Assembly (NCBI GenBank): GCA_036260375.1
Contig: DASZZZ010000104.1
Span: forward strand, 1 to 64,000
Direction: 5' to 3'
From: DASZZZ01 sp036260375
GTDB taxonomy: Bacteria; Actinomycetota; CADDZG01; WHSQ01
DNA length: 64,000 bases
Part shown: positions 41,987 through 49,713 of the stretch, piece by piece
Layout of the letters: each line of letters opens with the position of its first letter
Position numbering within the stretch: the first letter of the stretch is position 1
Notes under the pieces: generated by a model
What the model saw: only the letters and a program-made list of their open reading frames with translations
Databases searched by the model: none
Told to the model about the DNA's origin: nothing
Program-made: the position numbers and the translations under genes

Positions 41987-43855
41987 ATGACGCACGCGCG
42001 GCTGCTGGACGACCTCGCCGGGCGCACGCTGGCCGGCCGCTACCACCTCGTGGTGCGCATCGCGGGCGGCGGCGTCGGCGAGGTCTACCGGGCGCACGAC
42101 GCGCTGCTCGACCGCGCCGTCGCGGTCAAGGTCCTCCAGCCGGCGCTCGCCGCCGACGCCGACCTCGTGACGAGCTTCCGGGCCGAGGCGCGCGCCGCGG
42201 CCCGCCTCGCCCACCCCAACGCCGTCGCGGTCTACGACTGGGGCGAGGACGGGGGCGCGTACTACATGGTCATGGAGTACGTCGACGGCACCGACCTGCG
42301 CGACCTGCTCGTTTCGCGCGGGTCGCTCGAGCCGGCGCAGGCGGCGGACGTCGTCGCGGCCGTGTGCGACGCGCTCGCGGCGGCGCATGCGTGCGGGCTC
42401 GTGCACCGCGACGTCAAGCCCGAGAACGTGCTGCTCGACCGCGACGGACAGGTCAAGGTCGCCGACTTCGGCATCGCCGCGGTCGCGCGCGACGCCGCCG
42501 GCGCGCCGGGCGCCGGGCTCGGGGCGCAGCGCTACATCGCGCCGGAGCAGGCGCGCGGCGACGACGCGACGCCGGCGTCGGACGTGTGGGCGGCCGGCGC
42601 GCTGCTGTCGGAGCTGCTGACCGGCCGGCCCCCGCTGCTCGGGTCGGGCGACGACCTCCTGCGGCGGCGGGCGTCGGAGCCGCCCCCGCGGCCGTCGGAC
42701 GCCGACCCGTCGATCCCGCGCGACCTCGACGACGTCGTGCTGACCGCGTGCGCGCTCGACCCCGCCGACCGCTACGCGGACGCGTCCGACATGGCCATCG
42801 CGCTCCGGCGCGCCGGCGCCCGCTCGCTGCCCGACGCCCCGTCGGTGGCCAGCGTGCTCGCCGACGTCGCGCGGCCCGAGGCCGCGCCCGACATGCTGCC
42901 GTCCCGCGCGCGCCGCGAGCGGAGGCGGCGCCGGCCGCGCTCGGCCCGGCGAAACCGCCGGCGTGCCATGCTGCGCGCCGCGCGCGTGATCGTGACCGTC
43001 GTCGTGACGGTCGCACTGTCCGTGGGCGGCATCGCCGCGGCGCCGGCGATCCTCGGCCCCCGCGAGGTCGACGTGCCGTCGCTCGTGGGGCTCGACCTCG
43101 CGCGCGCCCGGCGCGAGGCGCGCGCCGCGGGGCTGCGCTTCGAGGTCGCCGGCGAGCTCGAGCACCGCGACGTTCCCGAGGGCGACGTCGTCGCCCAGGA
43201 GCCGGTCGACGGCGTCGTCGACGCCGGCTCGACCGTGGCGGTCGTCGTCAGCGACGGCCCGCCGACCGCGCGCGTCCCCGAGCTCGACGGCGTCGCGCTC
43301 GACGACGCGGGGGCGGCGCTGCGACGGCGCGGCCTGACGCTGGGCGACGTCGAGCGGGTCTACGCCGACGCGCCGGCCGGCCTCGTGATCGCGCAGAGCC
43401 CCGCGCGCGGCCGTCTCGAGTGGGGGCGCGACGTCGACGTCACCGTGAGCCGCGGCCCCCGTCCCGTCACCGTGCCCGACGTCGCCGCGGCTCCGGGGGC
43501 CGAGGCGGAGCGCGAGCTCGCCGCCGCCGGACTGTCGGTGACGGTGTCGCACGCGTACTCGGACACGGTCGCCGCCGGCACCGCGGTGGCGACGACTCCG
43601 GTGGCCGGCACGGTCGTCGCCGCGGGCGCGGGCGTCGAGCTCGTCGTGTCGCTCGGCCCGCGCTACGAGGCGGTGTCGATCCCGGACGTGCGCGGCGACG
43701 ATCCCGCCGCGGCGCGCGCCGAGCTCGAGCGGCGCGGCCTGCGCGTCGAGCTCGAGCGCTCGTGTGGCGAGACGGGCGGCATGGTCGTCGAGACGGACCC
43801 GGCCGCGGGCGCGACCGCGCGCGAGAACGATCTCGTGACGATGTTCGTCTGCTAG
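41987..43855 (+). CDS. Ser/Thr protein kinase with four PASTA domains (PknB-like)
   Basis: Membrane kinase that senses muropeptides and tunes cell wall growth. The 622 residues comprise a kinase domain at about 17-280 (GGGVGEVYRAHD, VAVKVL, HRDVKPENVLL, VADFG, APEQ), a basic juxtamembrane stretch, one TM helix at about 330-350 and four PASTA repeats (VDVPSLVG, ARVPELDG, VTVPDVAA, VSIPDVRG). The activation loop between DFG and APE reads AGAPGAGLGAQRYI, without the usual GTPxY and with no Thr or Ser to autophosphorylate. No PP2C or FtsW/PBP genes are adjacent, unlike the usual pknB locus. Confidence 0.95.
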   Translation: MTHARLLDDLAGRTLAGRYHLVVRIAGGGVGEVYRAHDALLDRAVAVKVLQPALAADADLVTSFRAEARAAARLAHPNAVAVYDWGEDGGAYYMVMEYVDGTDLRDLLVSRGSLEPAQAADVVAAVCDALAAAHACGLVHRDVKPENVLLDRDGQVKVADFGIAAVARDAAGAPGAGLGAQRYIAPEQARGDDATPASDVWAAGALLSELLTGRPPLLGSGDDLLRRRASEPPPRPSDADPSIPRDLDDVVLTACALDPADRYADASDMAIALRRAGARSLPDAPSVASVLADVARPEAAPDMLPSRARRERRRRRPRSARRNRRRAMLRAARVIVTVVVTVALSVGGIAAAPAILGPREVDVPSLVGLDLARARREARAAGLRFEVAGELEHRDVPEGDVVAQEPVDGVVDAGSTVAVVVSDGPPTARVPELDGVALDDAGAALRRRGLTLGDVERVYADAPAGLVIAQSPARGRLEWGRDVDVTVSRGPRPVTVPDVAAAPGAEAERELAAAGLSVTVSHAYSDTVAAGTAVATTPVAGTVVAAGAGVELVVSLGPRYEAVSIPDVRGDDPAAARAELERRGLRVELERSCGETGGMVVETDPAAGATARENDLVTMFVC

Positions 43856-44286
43856 GACGTCCCCGGCAGCACGCCCCACGCTGCGAGCGTCTCGACGAAG
43901 CGCGGCGTGCACTCGAGCGCCGCGACGTCGCTCAGAGGCACCCACTTCACGGCGTCGACGTCGTCCCCGGGACGCGGCTCGTCCGGGCCGGTCACGGTCG
44001 CGACGTAGTCGAGCGCGACGAAGTGGTGGTCGTCGCCCACGACCTCGTAGACGCCGAGCAGCTCGCCGACGGCGACGTCGAGCCCCGTCTCCTCGCGCAC
44101 CTCGCGGCGCACCGCGTCGACGAGGGCCTCGCCGTGCTCGACGCGCCCGCCCGGCAGCGACCACAGGCCGCGGCCGGGGTCGCGGCCGCGCCGGATCACG
44201 AGCAGCGCACCGTCGCGCACGACGACCGCGCCGACGCCCACCGACGGACCCGCTCCGACGCTCACACGCCGTAGCCTACGCGCCAT
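43852..44286 (-). CDS. Nudix hydrolase (MutT-like)
   Basis: About 144 residues with a complete Nudix box, GGRVEHGEALVDAVRREVREETGL. The ATG at 44286 leaves one base to the divergent gene; GTG at 44265 (VSVGAGPSVGVGAVVV) is also possible. Hydrolysis of ADP-sugar or NADH-type substrates is more likely than 8-oxo-dGTP given the GLWSLPGGRVE motif, but that is inference. Confidence 0.88.
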   Translation of the reverse strand: MARRLRRVSVGAGPSVGVGAVVVRDGALLVIRRGRDPGRGLWSLPGGRVEHGEALVDAVRREVREETGLDVAVGELLGVYEVVGDDHHFVALDYVATVTGPDEPRPGDDVDAVKWVPLSDVAALECTPRFVETLAAWGVLPGTS

Positions 44287-44287
44287 C

Positions 44288-45250
44288 GTGACCACCGAGG
44301 CCGTGCGCGCCCGCGACGCAAGTCCCACGTGGCTGCCGTGGGCGCTGCTGGCCGTGGGGGTGTGCGTCGCGTCCGTGGCGGCCATCCTCATCCGGTACGC
44401 GAGCCCGGCCGGTGCCGACCCGCTCGACCTCGCCGCGTGGCGCGCGTCGGACCATTCGCACCCGCTCGCGGTGTCGTTCTGGCGCTGCGCGGCCGCCGCC
44501 GCCGTGCTGGCGCCGTGGGCGCTCCGGCGCGTGCGCGCCCGGCCCGCCCGCGACTGGCGCCTCCCGGCCGTCGCCGGGGTCTTCCTGGCGCTCCACTTCG
44601 CGACGTGGATCACGTCGCTCGCGCTGACGACCGTGGCGGCGTCGGTCCTGCTCGTGACCACGACGCCGGTGTTCGTCGCGATCGCGGCGTACCTGCTGCT
44701 GCGCGAGCGGCTGAGCCGCGCGGGGTGGACGGGGATCGCGCTGACGGTGGCGGGCAGCGCGCTGATCGGCGGCGGCGACCTCGGCGGCCGCTTCGACGCC
44801 TCGGTGCTCGCCGGGGACGCGCTCGCCCTCGCGGGGGCCGTGACCGTCGGAGGCTACGCGCTCGCGGGCCAGGTCGCGCGCCGCCACCTCGGCATCGTCG
44901 AGTACGCGTTCGTGACGTACGCGGTCGCCGCCGCGGCGCTCCTGCCCGTGTGCGTCGCCGCCGGCATCCCGCTCGGGGGCTACTCGTCGCAGGCGTGGTG
45001 GGCGATCGCGGGGCTCGTCGCGGGGCCCCAGCTGGTCGGCCACACGGCATTGAACCTCGTCCTCAAGGACATCGACGCGACGACCGTGTCGGTCGCCGTG
45101 ATGGCGGAGCCGGTCGTCGCGACCGTGCTGGCGTACGTGCTGTTCGACGAGGTCCCGTCGGCGCTGCTGTACCCGGGCGGCGCCGCGATCCTCGCCGGCA
45201 TCTACCTCGTGTCGACGATGCGGCGGCCTCCGCCGGTCGTGGTCGAGTGA
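44288..45250 (+). CDS. EamA/DMT-family transporter
   Basis: 320-residue membrane protein with ten hydrophobic segments in two EamA repeats (LLLVTTTPVFVAIAAYLLLRERLSRAG and MAEPVVATVLAYVLFDE). This family exports amino acids or metabolites. The stop overlaps the folP-like gene by 4 bases. Confidence 0.88.
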   Translation: MTTEAVRARDASPTWLPWALLAVGVCVASVAAILIRYASPAGADPLDLAAWRASDHSHPLAVSFWRCAAAAAVLAPWALRRVRARPARDWRLPAVAGVFLALHFATWITSLALTTVAASVLLVTTTPVFVAIAAYLLLRERLSRAGWTGIALTVAGSALIGGGDLGGRFDASVLAGDALALAGAVTVGGYALAGQVARRHLGIVEYAFVTYAVAAAALLPVCVAAGIPLGGYSSQAWWAIAGLVAGPQLVGHTALNLVLKDIDATTVSVAVMAEPVVATVLAYVLFDEVPSALLYPGGAAILAGIYLVSTMRRPPPVVVE

Positions 45251-46125
45251 GCGCCGGGGGGCCGCGCTGGCGCCTGGCCCACGCGCGCGGCGAGCTGGCG
45301 GGCGACGGATGCGCCGTCATGGGGATCGTCAACCGGACGCCCGACTCCTTCTACGACGGCGGCCGCATGGACCTCGACGCCGCGTGCCGGCACGCGCTCG
45401 CGCTGGTGGCGCAGGGCGCCGACGTTCTCGACGTCGGGGCCGTCAAGGCGGGCCCGGGCGAGGACGTGACCGAGCGCGAGGAGACCGCCCGCCTGCTGCC
45501 GCTGGTCGAGGCCCTCGCGCCGCGCGCCGGGGTCCCGCTGTCGGTCGAGACGGCGCGCCCGGCGGTGGCGCGGCGCGCGTTCGACGCCGGCGCCGCGCTG
45601 CTCAACGACGTCAGCGGGCTCGCCGAGCCGGGGTTGGCGGCGGAGGTCGCGCGCGCGCGCGGCGGGCTCGTGGTGATGCACCACGGCGGACAGCTGCGCG
45701 GCCGTCCGCGTCACCCCCGCTACGACGACGTCGTGGCCGAAGTGCGCGCCGCGTGGGACGCGCTCGCGCGGCGCGCCGAGGCCGTGGGCGTCGCGCCCGA
45801 CGCGATCGCGGTCGACCCCGGGCTCGACTTCGGCAAGACGACGTTCCACTCGCTGGAGCTGGTGCGCCGTCTGGACGAGCTGACCGTCGGGCCGCGCCCG
45901 GTGCTCGTCGCGCCGTCGCGCAAGGACGTCGTCGGCGAGACGCTCGACCTGCCCCCCGCAGAGCGGCTCGAGGGCACGCTCGCGCTCGTGGCGCTGTCGG
46001 TCGCGGGCGGAGCCGCCGTCGTGCGCGTGCACGACGTCGCTCCGGCCGTCAGGGTCGTTCGGATGGTCGAGGCGGTTCTGGGTCGCCGGCGTCCCGCGGC
46101 TCCCGCACGCGGACTGTGGGACTGA
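45247..46125 (+). CDS. dihydropteroate synthase family protein, FolP2-like
   Basis: TIM-barrel protein of 292 residues. Loop 1 is recognisable as MGIVNRTPDSFYDGG. Loop 2, which in true synthases reads GGESTRPG and contacts pABA and sulfonamides, is VLDVGAVKAGPG here (residues 60-71). That is the form of mycobacterial FolP2, which is not an active dihydropteroate synthase. No other folate genes are adjacent. Function may be distinct from folate synthesis. Confidence 0.85.
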   Translation: MSAGGPRWRLAHARGELAGDGCAVMGIVNRTPDSFYDGGRMDLDAACRHALALVAQGADVLDVGAVKAGPGEDVTEREETARLLPLVEALAPRAGVPLSVETARPAVARRAFDAGAALLNDVSGLAEPGLAAEVARARGGLVVMHHGGQLRGRPRHPRYDDVVAEVRAAWDALARRAEAVGVAPDAIAVDPGLDFGKTTFHSLELVRRLDELTVGPRPVLVAPSRKDVVGETLDLPPAERLEGTLALVALSVAGGAAVVRVHDVAPAVRVVRMVEAVLGRRRPAAPARGLWD

Positions 46126-46213
46126 TCCAGCCCATCAACGCCTCGGCGACCTTCTCCGCCGGCACGTCGTACGCGCCCTTGCGAATGCTCTCTCTCAACT
46201 GGCCGATGTCCAT
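46049..46213 (-). CDS. FlgM-like anti-sigma factor, small
   Basis: A 54-residue protein starting MDIGQLRESIRKGAYDVPAE and continuing KVAEALMGWI, the C-terminal sigma-28-binding helix pattern of FlgM, followed by a charged tail. It converges on and overlaps the folP-like gene by 77 bases. A GCCGATAC box 8 bases upstream looks like a sigma-28 -10 element, which fits FlgM autoregulation. FlgM holds the flagellar sigma factor inactive until the hook is complete. A longer frame from 46303 exists but would start upstream of that promoter. Confidence 0.55.
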   Translation of the reverse strand: MDIGQLRESIRKGAYDVPAEKVAEALMGWISPTVRVREPRDAGDPEPPRPSERP

Positions 46214-46221
46214 CTCCACCG

Positions 46222-46249
46222 GTATCGGCAGGGTGCGAAAAAAGGTTGA
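46222..46249 (-). promoter_or_regulatory. sigma-28 (FliA/SigD)-like promoter
   Basis: On the minus strand TCAA (46249-46246), 16 bases, then GCCGATAC (46229-46222). The Bacillus SigD pattern is TAAA, about 15 bases, GCCGATAT. Confidence 0.5.
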
Positions 46250-46257
46250 TACCTTTT
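46240..46257. promoter_or_regulatory. operator-like palindrome AAAAGGT-TGAT-ACCTTTT
   Basis: Perfect 7-base arms around TGAT in the gap between the FlgM-like gene (minus) and the receiver gene (plus). It overlaps the -35 region of the sigma-28-like promoter, so it could control both directions. Confidence 0.55.
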
Positions 46258-46305
46258 GCGTATGCGACAACGATGCGAGCTTGCCGCGCTCGCGGACGGG
46301 CAACC

Positions 46306-46677
46306 GTGACCAAGCGCGTGCTGGTGGTCGAGGACGAGGACTCCGTGCGCGAGCTCGAGCGTCTCATCCTCGAGCAGCACGGATACGAGGTCGTCGAGGC
46401 GCGCGACGGGCTCGAGGGCCTCGCCAAGGCGGAGTTCCGGCGTCCCGACCTGATCCTTCTCGACCTCATGATGCCCGACGTCTCCGGCGGCCGCATGTTC
46501 GACGAGATGCGCGCTCACCCCGCGACGTCGGGGATACCGATCGTCGTCGTGACCGGCAAGCCCGACGCGCACGAGATGTTCGACGACGAGATCGGCGCCG
46601 ACGACGTGATCATGAAGCCGTTCGAGGCCGAGAGGCTCCTCGCGCGCATCAGGCACCACATCGGCGACCCGGAGTGA
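46306..46677 (+). CDS. single-domain response regulator (CheY-like)
   Basis: 123-residue receiver domain with no output domain. Asp10/Asp11, the phospho-acceptor Asp53 (LILLDLMMPD), Thr83 and Lys104 are all in place. The GTG at 46306 is chosen because MTKRVLVVEDED is the usual receiver N-terminus. No histidine kinase is adjacent. Near a FlgM-like gene and a prepilin peptidase it may serve motility, but that is context only. Confidence 0.92.
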   Translation: MTKRVLVVEDEDSVRELERLILEQHGYEVVEARDGLEGLAKAEFRRPDLILLDLMMPDVSGGRMFDEMRAHPATSGIPIVVVTGKPDAHEMFDDEIGADDVIMKPFEAERLLARIRHHIGDPE

Positions 46678-46704
46678 CGCCGCACCGCCCCGGCCCCTGA
46701 CGCC

Positions 46705-47493
46705 ATGAGCGCGGACGCGTACGTCGTCACGACGTTCGGGCTTGCGGGGCTGTTGTTCGGCAGCTTCGCGACGCTCGCGTCGCACCGCATCCCGGCGCGC
46801 GAGACGATCGTGCGCGGCCGCAGCCGGTGCCCCAGCTGCGGCGCGCCGATAACGATGCGCGAGAACCTCCCGGTCGTCAGCTACGTGCTCCAGCGCGGGC
46901 GATGCCGTCACTGCGGAGCGGGCATCTCGTTCCGCTACCCGCTCATCGAGGTCGTGACCGCGACGCTGTTCGCGCTCACCGCGGCGAAGTTCGGTTGGTC
47001 CCTGGAGACGCTCGTGTACGCGGCGTTCTTCTGGGCCCTCGTCGTGCTGAGCGCGATCGACCTCGAGCACCGCCTGCTGCCGAACCGGGTCGTGTACCCG
47101 GCGTTCGTCGCGGGATGGACCGGCCTCGCCGCGGCCGCGCTCGCGGCGGGCGCGCCCGGACGACTGCTCGACGCCGCGCTGGGGGCGGCGATCTTCGGCG
47201 GCTTCTTCCTCGTCGTGGGCGTCGCGTTCCCCGCCGGCATGGGCGGCGGCGACGTCAAGCTGTCGTTCGTGCTCGGCACGTTCCTGGGCTACCTGGGCGC
47301 GCCCGGGCTCGTCCTCGTCGGCATGTTCCTGTCGTTCTCGATGGGGGCCCTCACCGGCGTCGCCCTCGTCGCGACGCGGCGGGCCGGCCGCAAGTCGATG
47401 GTGCCGTTCGGCCCGTTCCTGGCGCTCGGCACGACGGTCACAATCTTCGTGGGGCAGGGGCTGCTCGACGCGTACCTCGGCAACCTCGGATAG
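46705..47493 (+). CDS. prepilin peptidase (A24, PilD-like)
   Basis: Integral membrane aspartic protease that cleaves and usually N-methylates type IV prepilins. Asp119 (SAIDLEHRLLPN) and Asp183 (GMGGGDVKL) are the catalytic pair. The N-terminal methylase part has the zinc cysteines C42, C45, C67 and C70. The length is 262 residues. No pilin genes are in the window, so they must be elsewhere. Confidence 0.94.
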   Translation: MSADAYVVTTFGLAGLLFGSFATLASHRIPARETIVRGRSRCPSCGAPITMRENLPVVSYVLQRGRCRHCGAGISFRYPLIEVVTATLFALTAAKFGWSLETLVYAAFFWALVVLSAIDLEHRLLPNRVVYPAFVAGWTGLAAAALAAGAPGRLLDAALGAAIFGGFFLVVGVAFPAGMGGGDVKLSFVLGTFLGYLGAPGLVLVGMFLSFSMGALTGVALVATRRAGRKSMVPFGPFLALGTTVTIFVGQGLLDAYLGNLG

Positions 47494-47526
47494 CGGCGCG
47501 CCCGCCCGCTACGGCGACGAGGCCTT

Positions 47527-47532
47527 TACGAT
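47527..47532 (+). promoter_or_regulatory. -10-like box TACGAT
   Basis: TACGAT ends 6 bases before the ATG of the DUF5319 gene. Confidence 0.45.
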
Positions 47533-47538
47533 GCGGGC

Positions 47539-47997
47539 ATGGACGACGACCCGCAGCTCGGGCCCGACGAGGAGCCGCTCGACGAGGACGAGCGGGAGGC
47601 GTTGCGCCAGGACCTCGTCGACGTCCAGGTGCTCAAGGAGGTGCTCGAGCCGAAGGGCATCAAGGGCACCGTCTTCTACTGCCCCGACTGCGACGAGGAC
47701 CACTTCCTCGCGTGGGACCTCCTCGCCGGCAACCTCCAGGAGCTGCTCGACCAGGGCGAGTCGCCCATCCACGAGCCCGCGTTCGACCCCGACCCCGACG
47801 AGTACGTCTCGTGGGACTACGCGCGCGGCTTCCTCGACGGCTACGAGTCGTTCGAGGCGGAGGAGCTCGGGGAGGTGACCGACCGCCTCACCTCGGAGCT
47901 GACCGAGCGCGGGTGGGACGCCGCCGCGGTCAAGGAGCTGCTCGCCGTCGTCGGCCTCGAGTCGCACGGACCGCAGGGCGGGTCGCGCCGCCAATGA
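47539..47997 (+). CDS. DUF5319 family protein
   Basis: 152-residue acidic protein of an actinobacterial family with no known function. The conserved part is GIKGTVFYCPDCDEDHFLAWDLL, with a CxxC, and then HEPAFDPDPDEYVSWDYARGFLDG. Its stop overlaps the ParA start by 4 bases. Confidence 0.85.
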   Translation: MDDDPQLGPDEEPLDEDEREALRQDLVDVQVLKEVLEPKGIKGTVFYCPDCDEDHFLAWDLLAGNLQELLDQGESPIHEPAFDPDPDEYVSWDYARGFLDGYESFEAEELGEVTDRLTSELTERGWDAAAVKELLAVVGLESHGPQGGSRRQ

Positions 47998-48752
47998 CGC
48001 GCGTGCTCGCGTTCGCCAACCAGAAGGGCGGCGTCGCGAAGACCACCAGCGCGCTCGCGATCGCGGCCGCGCTGTCCGAGCGCGGGCGGCGCGTCCTCGC
48101 GGTCGACATGGATCCGCAGGCGGCGCTCACGTACTCGCTCGGCGTCGACCCGGACGCGCTCGACGAGACCGTCAACGACGTGCTCGTCCGGCGCCTGCCG
48201 GTGCGCGACGTCGTGCTCGCGCGCGAGGTCGACCTCGTCCCGGCGAACATCGACCTCGCGGGGGCCGAGGCGGTCCTGCTCGCCAAGACCGGGCGCGAGT
48301 ACGCGCTGCAGCGCGCCCTGCGCGACGTCGAGCGCGACTACGACGTCGTCGTGGTCGACTGCCCCCCGTCGCTCGGGATCCTGACTATCAACGCGCTCAC
48401 CGCGGCCGGCGAGGTCGTCGTGCCGATGCAGTGCGAGGCGCTGTCGCACCGTGGCGTGGGGCAGCTGCTCGAGACGCTCGAGGACATCCGGCACTTCACG
48501 AACCCGGAGCTCGTCGTGGCGGGCATCGTGCCGACGCTGTTCGACGGGCGCACGCGCCACGCGCAGGAGGTCCTCGCCGACGTCGCGTCGCGCTACGGCG
48601 TGCGCGTCCTCGAGCCGCCGGTGAAGAAGTCGATCCGCTTCGCGGAGGCCGCGCAGGCGGGCCGGTCCATACTGTCGTTCGCGCCCGCGCACGACGGCGC
48701 GGCCGCGTACCGCGCGATCGCACGCACGCTCGACGCGGGAGGGCCGTCGTGA
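47994..48752 (+). CDS. ParA/Soj-family ATPase
   Basis: 252-residue deviant Walker ATPase that positions DNA or protein cargo. The P-loop KGGVAKTT is at residues 11-18, with the switch motifs VDMDPQAAL and DCPPSLGILTINAL. No ParB or parS-like gene is adjacent, so this may be an orphan ParA for another cargo rather than the chromosome segregation ATPase. Confidence 0.92.
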   Translation: MTRVLAFANQKGGVAKTTSALAIAAALSERGRRVLAVDMDPQAALTYSLGVDPDALDETVNDVLVRRLPVRDVVLAREVDLVPANIDLAGAEAVLLAKTGREYALQRALRDVERDYDVVVVDCPPSLGILTINALTAAGEVVVPMQCEALSHRGVGQLLETLEDIRHFTNPELVVAGIVPTLFDGRTRHAQEVLADVASRYGVRVLEPPVKKSIRFAEAAQAGRSILSFAPAHDGAAAYRAIARTLDAGGPS

Positions 48753-48994
48753 CGGGGTCGCGGCCGCGCGCGCCAGGCCGCCACGCGCTCTACAGCGCAA
48801 GCGAGCGACGGCCGCTCACGTGCACGGTGGAGTGCTCGTCGTGTCGGGACGAGACGCGCGTGTCGTACCTCGAGCTCGCCGTGCTGCTGTTTCCGATCCA
48901 CTTCCATCTGCCGCTGCTGCGCGACTACCCGTCGTGGTTCCGCTGTCCCGCGTGCGGCCGGCGCACGTGGATGCGCGTGCACCTCGACCGCTGA
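48749..48994 (+). CDS. small zinc-ribbon protein
   Basis: 81 residues with two CxxC knuckles (CSSC and CPAC) bracketing a hydrophobic stretch (LELAVLLFPIHFHLPLL). The GTG start overlaps the ParA stop. Function unknown; coupling to ParA suggests a partner. Confidence 0.65.
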   Translation: MTGSRPRAPGRHALYSASERRPLTCTVECSSCRDETRVSYLELAVLLFPIHFHLPLLRDYPSWFRCPACGRRTWMRVHLDR

Positions 48995-49051
48995 CGCGAC
49001 GCGGCCCGCGGTCGCTCCGGTAGGGTGGCCCGAGACCGTAAGGAGGTTGCC

Positions 49052-49579
49052 GTGGCGAAGAAGACACCGCAGAAGCAGGTGGAGGTCGCCAAGAAGCAGC
49101 TGCGCATCGCGGCGCGCAGCGCCGCCGACGCGGGCCGCAAGGCCGCCAAGACGGCGCGCGCCACCGTCGAGGACGTGGCGACGACGCGCGACGCCAAGCG
49201 CGCCAAGAAGCAGGCGAAGGTCGCGCGCAAGGCGGTCAAGGCCGCCGCCGCGGCCGCCGGCGCGCTCGCTCGGACGGCGGCGGGCAAGGCGCGCGACGGC
49301 GCGCGTCAGGTCGCCGCCTCCAAGGAGGTCAAGACGGCGCGCAGGAGCGCCCGCAAGGCGGCCGACGCAGGGCGCGCCGCGGCCCGGACCGCGGCCAAGG
49401 ACGCCCGCTCCCGCGGCGGCGACGCGGCTCGCCGCGCGAGCGAGCGCAGCGCCGAGGCCGCCCGCAAGGCGCGCGCGTCGACCGCCGACGCGGCCGGCAA
49501 GGCACGGGCGTCGACGTCGAACGCGGCCAAGGCCGCGGGCGCGTCCGTCGAGAAGGCGCGCAAGAGAAGCTCCGGCTGA
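49052..49579 (+). CDS. Ala/Lys-rich histone H1-like protein
   Basis: 175 residues made almost entirely of Ala, Lys, Arg and Ser in heptad-like patterns (KAAKTARATVEDVATTRDAK, RKAADAGRAAARTAAKDA), resembling bacterial H1-like proteins. AAGGAGG ahead of the GTG at 49052 selects this start over GTG 49025. It is the second such protein in the window; the sequence differs from the 4362 repeat protein. Confidence 0.75.
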   Translation: MAKKTPQKQVEVAKKQLRIAARSAADAGRKAAKTARATVEDVATTRDAKRAKKQAKVARKAVKAAAAAAGALARTAAGKARDGARQVAASKEVKTARRSARKAADAGRAAARTAAKDARSRGGDAARRASERSAEAARKARASTADAAGKARASTSNAAKAAGASVEKARKRSSG

Positions 49580-49713
49580 CGCCGGGGCGGTCACGACGGC
49601 CGCAGGCGCGCACCGGCCCGGGGGCCGGGCGGGTTGCGACCGTCGCACCGTCCGGAGCGCGCGGCGGTCGGTCGGTCGTAGGCTGGGCTCGAGACCTCGA
49701 GCGAGGGGGCACA

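Noticed and set aside
49025..49051. Upstream GTG start for the Ala/Lys-rich protein
   Set aside because: The AAGGAGG box lies between this GTG and the one at 49052, so initiation at 49052 is favoured.
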